From positions 5,084,001 through 5,148,000 of the forward strand of contig JAJFPB010000003.1 in assembly GCA_020881915.1 (NCBI GenBank): 64,000 nucleotides of DNA. Reading direction: 5' to 3'. Under the pieces are notes generated by a model. It was given only the letters and a program-made list of their open reading frames with translations, ran no database searches and was not told the DNA's origin. Position numbers and translations under genes: made by a program. Within the stretch, counting starts at the first letter, position 1. The number at the start of each line of letters is the position of its first letter. Below are positions 57,885 through 64,000 of this stretch, piece by piece. Origin of the DNA: Paramyrothecium sp. XJ0827 (lineage: Eukaryota; Ascomycota; Sordariomycetes; Hypocreales; Stachybotryaceae).

Positions 57885-58406
57885 ATGTCAGCGCCTTACG
57901 TGGGAAAGTGTCTGTGTGGCGCGGTCAGCATTGAGATCACTTCGGAACCAGTTGCGGTTCTCTCATGCTTCTGTGACCACTGCAGCAAAGGAGCAGGCGG
58001 CACAAATCAGATTGTATGTGCCCTCTAACATCTCAATGCATCTTACTTATCACCATCAGTTGGCCAAGTTTGCAGAAAAAGACACCAACGTCATCACCAA
58101 TGGAGAAAACGCAATAACAGTTTACACATTTACGGATACCTCAAGCGGCTCCGCGAAAGACAAGGCCTTCTGCAAAACGTGTGGGGTGCCGCTTTGGACA
58201 GTCCCAGCAGCAGCCAGGGGAGCATACTTGTTGATCAGAACGGCTCTACTACAAAATTGGTACGTTGTGAGACTCATAGGCCGTCGATTAGTGCTCACTG
58301 TCATAGGTCCGAGCTTCGTCCGAGAAGCGAGATTTTCGTCAAGAACCGTCCCGCATGGGTGAGCTCAGTGGATGGAGCAACCCAGTGGGATGAGATGCGG
58401 AAATAG
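57885..58406 (+). CDS. GFA/CENP-V-type zinc protein
   Basis: Three exons (57885-58013, 58060-58259, 58307-58406; introns 46 and 47 nt) give 142 aa, the standard length. Zinc ligands of the glutathione-dependent formaldehyde-activating family are present: GKCLCGAV near residue 7, SCFCDHCSKGAG near 28, and FCKTCGVPL near 85. A conserved C-terminus reads DGATQWDEM. Members are assumed to act on glutathione adducts of small aldehydes, but most fungal ones have no proven substrate. The first exon is short (43 codons) and is recognised by its motif; the third begins SELRPRSEIFVKNRP. The gene is divergent from the GH3 glycosidase. Confidence 0.9.
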
Positions 58407-58723
58407 CCGACGGTTTCTGAGGGTTCCAGCTTCATAGCTACTGCTAGCACGAGTCATGTTGTATCATAAGCCTCATTTATAACCAATCAGAATCGTTCCA
58501 TCTCGGAACCAATTCCTCATTCAAGTCCACTAGATCCTGGCGGCTCACCATGTCCGGCCTAGCTGTTCCGACCCCACAGAAAGTGGTCTTACCAATGTTG
58601 TGCTAATGGGCGGCAGTGGGTATCTGGCATCCGAAGCTGTTCCGTCGCGTTCATTCATTCTCCACAAACATCCCGACATTTCCTTTCGAGGTTCCTCGAC
58701 TTCCGAGGATTGCCTGGCCCACA
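58407..58723. other. Short intergenic region
   Basis: 317 bp between tandem genes; would hold the 3' end of the GFA gene and the promoter of the regulator. Nothing else seen. Confidence 0.5.
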
Positions 58724-61014
58724 ATGTCTGCAATTGAGACAGGCCCAGAACCCCGGGCAAAACGAATCAAGATTGACGTCGCCTGTAACACCTGCCGGGC
58801 AAGAAAAGTGAAGTGTGATGGAGGTCGTCCAGGTAAGCAATTTGAGAAGAAACCAATCAGCCAGAGCTACATGTTCTTCCGAAGCTCAAGGTCTAATATA
58901 GCACAGCTTGTAGCAACTGCTCTAGGAAATTGGATCTGCGGACCACATGCACTTATAGTCCTGCTGGAAATCTTCCGGTGGAACGAAATGTTAATTTTCA
59001 CTCCAATGGTGCTCGAGACCATGAAAGAGAGTCCTTGCCATCGTCGAGGATCCCTTATGGCCCAACATCACGCTCGCAGTCCTGGCTGAGCGAGCAGCCT
59101 AGACCGGCTCCAGAGCCAGAGATAACACCCATGTCCAACCCACCAACAGTGGAATCGAATGAAGACGGGCAATTGTCAGAGGATCAGGCAAGCACTCGAT
59201 CGCGTGGGCCAATAAGTGCAATAAGTCCTTCCGTTATCAACTCCATGACGGCAGTTGTTGATGAAGGAACCAGCACCCGTGAATACTTTGGTAGCAGCAG
59301 TGCTGGTTCCTTCACCGCACAAATAAAAAAAGCCATTGACGCTAGACTTGGCAAGTCAAATCATGTACTACCAAACAGCACCGCTTCACGGTTTGCTGCA
59401 CCAGCAGCTTCGGCGGCCGCCATCGCTGCGTTGGATGCCAACCGTGTCCTTCCTACAAGAAGACAGGCCGATCATCTCATGGGACTTTATTGGAAATATG
59501 TAGACCCACTGTATCCTTTCTTTGATCGGACGACGTGGGAAAAGCAGTACAGCGGCATATTCAATGGAGATGCTATTGAGATTGATGAGCGAACCTTCAT
59601 TGCGACCATGAACATCATTTTTGCTCTAGCCACGCAGTTACAGGAGCCTCTTACACCAGAGCAGAGAGAGCAAGCGAGCAACATATTCTTTCTGAGGGCG
59701 AAGGAGCTCTTGCCCCTCAATACCTGGGATCCTGGGTCAACCGAGTTAGTTCAGTATCTACTGCTGGCCAGCCAATACTTGCAAAGTACGGACCACCCGC
59801 ATGAGACTTGGATGGTTGTTGGATCAGCTATTCGAATAGCCCAAAGCTTGGGCCTTCACCTTGATTCGACGTCAACCGACCTGTCATCAGGAGAGCGAGA
59901 TCTGCTACGCAGGGTTTGGTATGGTTGTGTTTTGATGGATCGGTAGGTCAACCACCCCTTGCCGCTGGCCAGGTACGGTTTTAACTGAATTATGAAGAAT
60001 GGTGGCAGTTACCCACGGAAGACCACCGATGATGTCTTCCGAGCTTGCTACATCCCTCCCTCTTCCTCACCAGCTACAACAACATGATTCTACAACCCAT
60101 GCAGCGTTCTTTATCAAGTCTGTCGAACTCTATGAGATCATACAGTCTCTATATTATGGCCCTGATGAGCGTTCTAGGACGTATCCATCTGATGGCAGCA
60201 TCTCGGGTGAACATTTCGAAGACTTGGGAATGATCATTCGGCTGGACAGGGACTTGGTCAAGTGGGAACGGAGTCTCCCAGATTGGTTAAGATGCAGTAC
60301 GCGACAGACAAGGGGCGAAGTCACTCACCGACAAGCTGTTGTCTTACATATTCGGTATGTTCAAAGTCTCAAGAGGCTGATGTCGCTAATTTCATCAGGC
60401 TCCTTCATGCAAGAATACTTCTTCTGCGGCCGATACTTGCCCGCTTTTGTCTAAGCCCATCCGAGGTCTCTCAGGTATCCGACAATGTGGAAAGTCGCGT
60501 CATTCACCAATGCGCTATTCTTTGCTTATCCACGGCACAACAGCTCATTGCAGCTTTGCTCCAGTACCAGGCCATAGATGGGACCATTGGATTACTTCCT
60601 GCGTGGTGGTATAGAGTATACTACGTGTATACAGCAGCCACCGTCCTCATTGCCGCCAAACTCAGACCAGACGTCTTCGCAAAGGCTGACCTACACCGCG
60701 CGTGGTCCCAAGCCATGTCTGTCCTCAAGGCTCACGAAGGGTTTGGGCAGTCAGTGCGAAAATGCGTCACGGCATTACATTTCCTTTCGTCTAAGATTGT
60801 GCATGACGGGAGTGGGATCGTGGAGGCTGTGTCGGGAGATGTAGAGAACTCTTCATTACCTCCCGATGAGGAACAATTACGACCGGTGGAGGACTTCCCA
60901 TTCTCAGTTTTTGATCTGGATCAGCAGCAGCTGGATGATGTGCAGTTTGACATCACTAATTTGGCCTGGCTGAACGATATGCATTCCGCATGGGATCTCA
61001 TTAATTCAGGATAG
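58724..61014 (+). CDS. Zn(II)2Cys6 transcription factor
   Basis: Four exons (58724-58832, 58907-59942, 59998-60354, 60399-61014; introns 74, 55 and 44 nt) give 705 aa. The binuclear zinc cluster is split by intron 1: CNTCRARKVKCDGGRP joins ACSNCSRKLDLRTTC, matching CX2CX6CX6CX2CX9C. A Ser/Pro-rich linker leads to the fungal-specific regulatory domain (HLMGLYWKYVDPLYPFFDR and SAIRIAQSLGLHLD, then DRMVAVTHGRPPM). It should be nuclear and bind CGG half-sites. It ends 19 bp from the stop codon of the convergent FAH-family gene, and gentisate dioxygenase lies beyond, so it is the obvious candidate regulator of that pathway (inference from position). Confidence 0.95.
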
Positions 61015-61033
61015 TTTTGTCTATATCTAAAGT

Positions 61034-62022
61034 CTATTGCACAAATGCCATCTTGTTCTTCACACCTCCTAGGCCGCTTATCGTCACCTCCACAACATCT
61101 CCGTCGTTCAGATACTTTGGCTCCTTCATGCCCATCGCGACGCCAGATGGCGTGCCTGTAAGAATCACAGTACCGGCCTCGAGCGTGGTACCTTGGCTGC
61201 AGAAGGCGACAATGTCCTCGACTCCAAACAGCAAATCCCCGGTGCTGGTATCCTGACGGATCTCGCCGTTCACGCGAGTCTGCAGATGCAGGTCGGACGC
61301 GTTGCCGACAATGGACGGAGACACAATAACTGGGCTCAACGGGCAGAAGTCGTCGAATCCCTTGCTGAAGCACCACTGGGGCACGCCACCAGCCTTCTTA
61401 GGATCGCGCTGCCACCCGCGGGCGGAGACATCATTGGCCGCGCAATAACCGGCCACATATGAAAGAGCCTTGTCCTTGGGAATATCCTTTCCGGTCTTGC
61501 CAATCACGATTGCCTACAAAGGTTAGTTCATTCAGATCCAAATTTGGCTGCTGTGATGTACTTACCAGCTCACCCTCGTAGTCCAAAGTGCCATCTTGGG
61601 CAATCTTGGGAATGGGGATGTCTTGGTCAAAGGTTGCGATTGAGGTTGCTGGCTTGATGAAGACGGAGGGATACGGTGGGGGTGTGCGGCCGCCCTCCTT
61701 GACTGAACCATGGTTAGCATTTCGGCATGAAGATCAATCTTCAATGTGAGGACATACTGTGCTTGATGTAGTTGAGACCAATGCAGCGGACAATGGGAAC
61801 ATCCCGCTTCCGCAATACGTCTCTCAGTGCCTTGACGTGGACTTTTTCGCCACGGGCCAACGAGGATACTGGACTGTCGCCTTTCAATTGGATTGCCCAC
61901 AAGTCATTGCGGGCCAGGCGGTCGGTGAGGTCTTGGTCGGTCTCGACGCAAGGTTCACCAAAAGTCTCGTTGTCGTTGTCATCAACGAAACGGATCAGGC
62001 GGTTCCAACTTTGTGAAGACAT
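61034..62022 (-). CDS. FAH-family hydrolase, probable fumarylpyruvate hydrolase
   Basis: Three exons (62022-61758, 61702-61566, 61513-61034; introns 55 and 52 nt) give 293 aa. The catalytic C-terminal FAH domain has GLNYIKH, PSVFIKPATS, LDYEGELAIVIGK, AGYCAANDVSARGWQ and LTGTPSGVAMG, including the acidic metal ligands. FAH relatives split acylpyruvates; next to gentisate 1,2-dioxygenase the likely substrate is fumarylpyruvate, giving fumarate and pyruvate. Other FAH members (acylpyruvases, ureidoglycolate-type) cannot be excluded by sequence. The start at 62022 gives the short N-terminal domain (MSSQSWNRLIRFVDD); an upstream frame extension is leader. It is divergent from the dioxygenase with 414 bp between starts. 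Confidence 0.92.
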
Positions 62023-62436
62023 TTTTACTGGTTTTCGGATTGTGAGAGACAATGCTGATTGATCTAGAGGGACATGTTTGAGATCGCCTCTCTTCAAGTA
62101 TCTGCAGATCTGGCAGAGTAGATGCCCTCTGACCAATGACAAGGCTTTCCGTTCGGAATGCCTTCTGCTCCGTCGCTCGGACCCGTTCCGAGTTCGGGTC
62201 GGACAGGACCCTTCCAAAACAGCCGTGACACAACTCCGACTTGGCTTTCAAGCTTACAAAATTAGCATTATTATGCCAATCAACTCCAGTTCATTTCTTA
62301 CCACTACCAATTTGGTTGAATAGTGGACTTTTACCCACCACCCAATTAGTCTTGCTTCCTGCTCCAACCCATCACATCGAATCCTTGTGTCACAAGCCAT
62401 CACCGTTTTTGCCCTTAAGCCAGCATAGCATACAAG
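62023..62436. promoter_or_regulatory. Shared divergent promoter of the gentisate genes
   Basis: 414 bp between the hydrolase and dioxygenase start codons. Several CGG and CCG triplets occur, the half-sites of Zn2Cys6 regulators, for example TTCGGAATG and GTTCCGAGTTCGG around 62150-62200. I cannot pick out one clear palindrome. Confidence 0.5.
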
Positions 62437-63524
62437 ATGGGAATCACCAATAGCAAGGTGTCCACACCCGAGAAGGAGAGGACAGACATGAAAGAGTACT
62501 TGGAAGGTCTCCCGCCAATGCATCTGGAGCCGCTGTGGTCCCGGATGGGCGCCATGGTGCCTGCCAGCCCAAATCCTAAGGCGAAGCCTTTCATTTGGAG
62601 ATATTCTGAAGTATTCCCTCAGCTACAGGCTGCAGGCAAGCTCGTACCGGAGGAGGAAGCAGAAAGGAGAGTGCTTATGCTGGTGAATCCAAGCATGGGT
62701 CAGTACGAATAATTCCCACAACCACTAGGCTTTGGCTCACGTTACTACAGAGGCTCCTCACACAACAGATACCATCTACGGTGGTTTGCAATGGGTCAAC
62801 CCCGGAGAGACAGCCCCGGCACATCGTCACATTGCCTATGCCTGCCGTTTCATCATTGAAGGTGATGGCTTCACTGCCGTAGAGGGCAAGAAGATGCCGC
62901 TTGCGCGAGGCGACGTCGTACTCACACCTACATGGCACTGGCACGACCATGGCAACGAAAGCGATGCGCCTGTCATCTGGCTAGACATCCTGAACCTCCC
63001 TCTATTCCGCTTTTCTCCCGTACATTTCGCCGAAGGATACTCTGAGAAGCGCTATCCTAGCACGTGAGTAACCAGAGCCTGAGCTCTGAGCAGTGGAATA
63101 ATTGCTGACACCCAGAGACAGGCACTGTGATCCATGCGAATGGAGGTTCCCCTGGGCGCCGGTCCAGGCCATTCTAGACTCCCAGAAGACGCCTTACGCG
63201 GTGCATCACTACAAAAAGAAAGACGGTAGCCAACTATCTACAACCCTGGGTGTGCAAGCTGAGCGCCTGGCCCCGGGCGCCTCATCAAATGTACTTCAGG
63301 ATAGTTCCTCCTTCATATATCACTGCATAGAAGGCAAGGGGCGGACGACTGTTGAAACGCCTTCCGGCGAGGCGCAGGTGTTCGAATGGAGTTCGCGGGA
63401 TACGTTCGCAGTCCCAGCCTGGTCGAAGATTCAACACTTCAATGAGTCAGACAGCGAGCCGGCATACCTGTTTGCGGGCAATGACAACCCATTCATAGAC
63501 CTGCTTGGTCTGCGGCGGCCATGA
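62437..63524 (+). CDS. Gentisate 1,2-dioxygenase (bicupin)
   Basis: Three exons (62437-62698, 62751-63063, 63116-63524; introns 52 nt each) give 327 aa. The N-terminal cupin carries the Fe2+ site: NPGETAPAHRHIAYA, then GDVVLTPTWHWHDHGN, and the family block PVIWLDILNLPL. The second cupin (LGVQAERLAPGASSNVL, FIYHCIEGKGRTTV, DTFAVPAWSKIQHFNESD) is also complete. The enzyme opens the ring of gentisate between C1 and C2 to maleylpyruvate. Exon 3 could also start 6 nt later (two in-frame AGs), giving 325 aa. The hydrolase next door would act two steps later; an isomerase is not in the window. Confidence 0.95.
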
Positions 63525-64000
63525 GATACCCGATCAAGCTCAAACTTTCTTAATAGCTACAGGCGCTGATGGATGGCAGTCACTCATATTTAGATGATAC
63601 ACAATAGCATGTAATTCCTTAGTATGTCAGCATAGCTCATGAATTCAATTATAGATTACTTTCGCGACGCCTATACATGTTCTTTTCCTGGTCTGGACAA
63701 TTCGCTACAGAGAAAATTGCCTTTTAGCTGATACTTATAGCCATCCTGAGTTAGGTCGAGTTAAGCAAGGAACATGTCGCTGTTGGTTGCTCAGCTCAGG
63801 CAAGTCATCAACGATCTATCGATGATGCAATAGCAAGCAGCAAAATATACCAAGGTTCTGCAGGTAACTGGAAGAGTAAAACGTAAATTAAATGCCTAGA
63901 TAGTTGGATACCGAGATGCCAGGGCAAAGCAGGGTATGCTGCGATCGTTTGCCGATACAACTCCGGCGGTCCTGTGAGCCATGCTTCCGAACAGGATGCG
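63525..64000. other. Intergenic end of window
   Basis: 476 bp of 3' flank after the dioxygenase gene. No open frame or motif worth calling. Confidence 0.5.

Noticed and set aside
1..64000. tRNA or rRNA genes, CRISPR arrays
   Set aside because: I looked for tRNA T-loop and anticodon-arm patterns and for spaced repeats; the only tRNA-like sequence is the retroelement's primer site, and CRISPR arrays are not expected in a fungus.

Overview
The window reads as nuclear DNA of a filamentous ascomycete (Pezizomycotina; a plant- or insect-associated Sordariomycete is my best guess from gene content alone). The signs are short 44-106 nt introns with GT/AG ends and CTAAC-like branch sites, a HET-domain gene, a Zn(II)2Cys6 regulator, a Ppo-type fatty-acid oxygenase, a FET3/FTR1 pair and several secreted proteins. 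Most genes had to be assembled from exons; I joined them by frame, splice consensus and family continuity, and every multi-exon model given closes to a whole number of codons, except the F-box gene, which carries a frameshift. Species cannot be fixed from the sequence.

Layout. 1-13 kb: the 3' part of an unrecognised gene, a HET-domain protein, a small secreted six-cysteine protein, an MFS sugar transporter and a frameshifted F-box gene. 15.8-20.3 kb: a convergent pair of secreted peptidases (M43 metalloprotease and a subtilase with one GC-AG intron). 22.7-26.9 kb: reductive iron uptake, with FTR1 permease and FET3 ferroxidase divergent around two abutting ATCWGATAA sites. 27.7-30.3 kb: an Hsp30-type small heat-shock protein with heat-shock elements, and a cyclase-family enzyme.

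30.5-36.7 kb: a full-length Ty1/copia element on the minus strand, with identical 141-bp LTRs, 5-bp target duplication (CCATG), a half-tRNA-type primer site, and a gag-pol broken by one stop and at least four single-base frameshifts. A 204-codon open frame with no start codon abuts its right edge.

39.2-49.1 kb: a linoleate diol synthase/Ppo enzyme, a Thr/Ser-rich secreted protein with a carbohydrate-binding-like end, a three-exon secreted effector-like protein, and a protein with two 125-residue repeats plus an HMG-box-like tail, set in long gene-poor stretches. 50.9-58.4 kb: a PMC1-like Ca2+-ATPase, a GH3 beta-glucosidase and a GFA-family protein. 58.7-63.5 kb: a small aromatic-catabolism cluster, made of a Zn2Cys6 regulator, a FAH-family (probable fumarylpyruvate) hydrolase and gentisate 1,2-dioxygenase, which together would take gentisate to fumarate plus pyruvate if a maleylpyruvate isomerase exists elsewhere.
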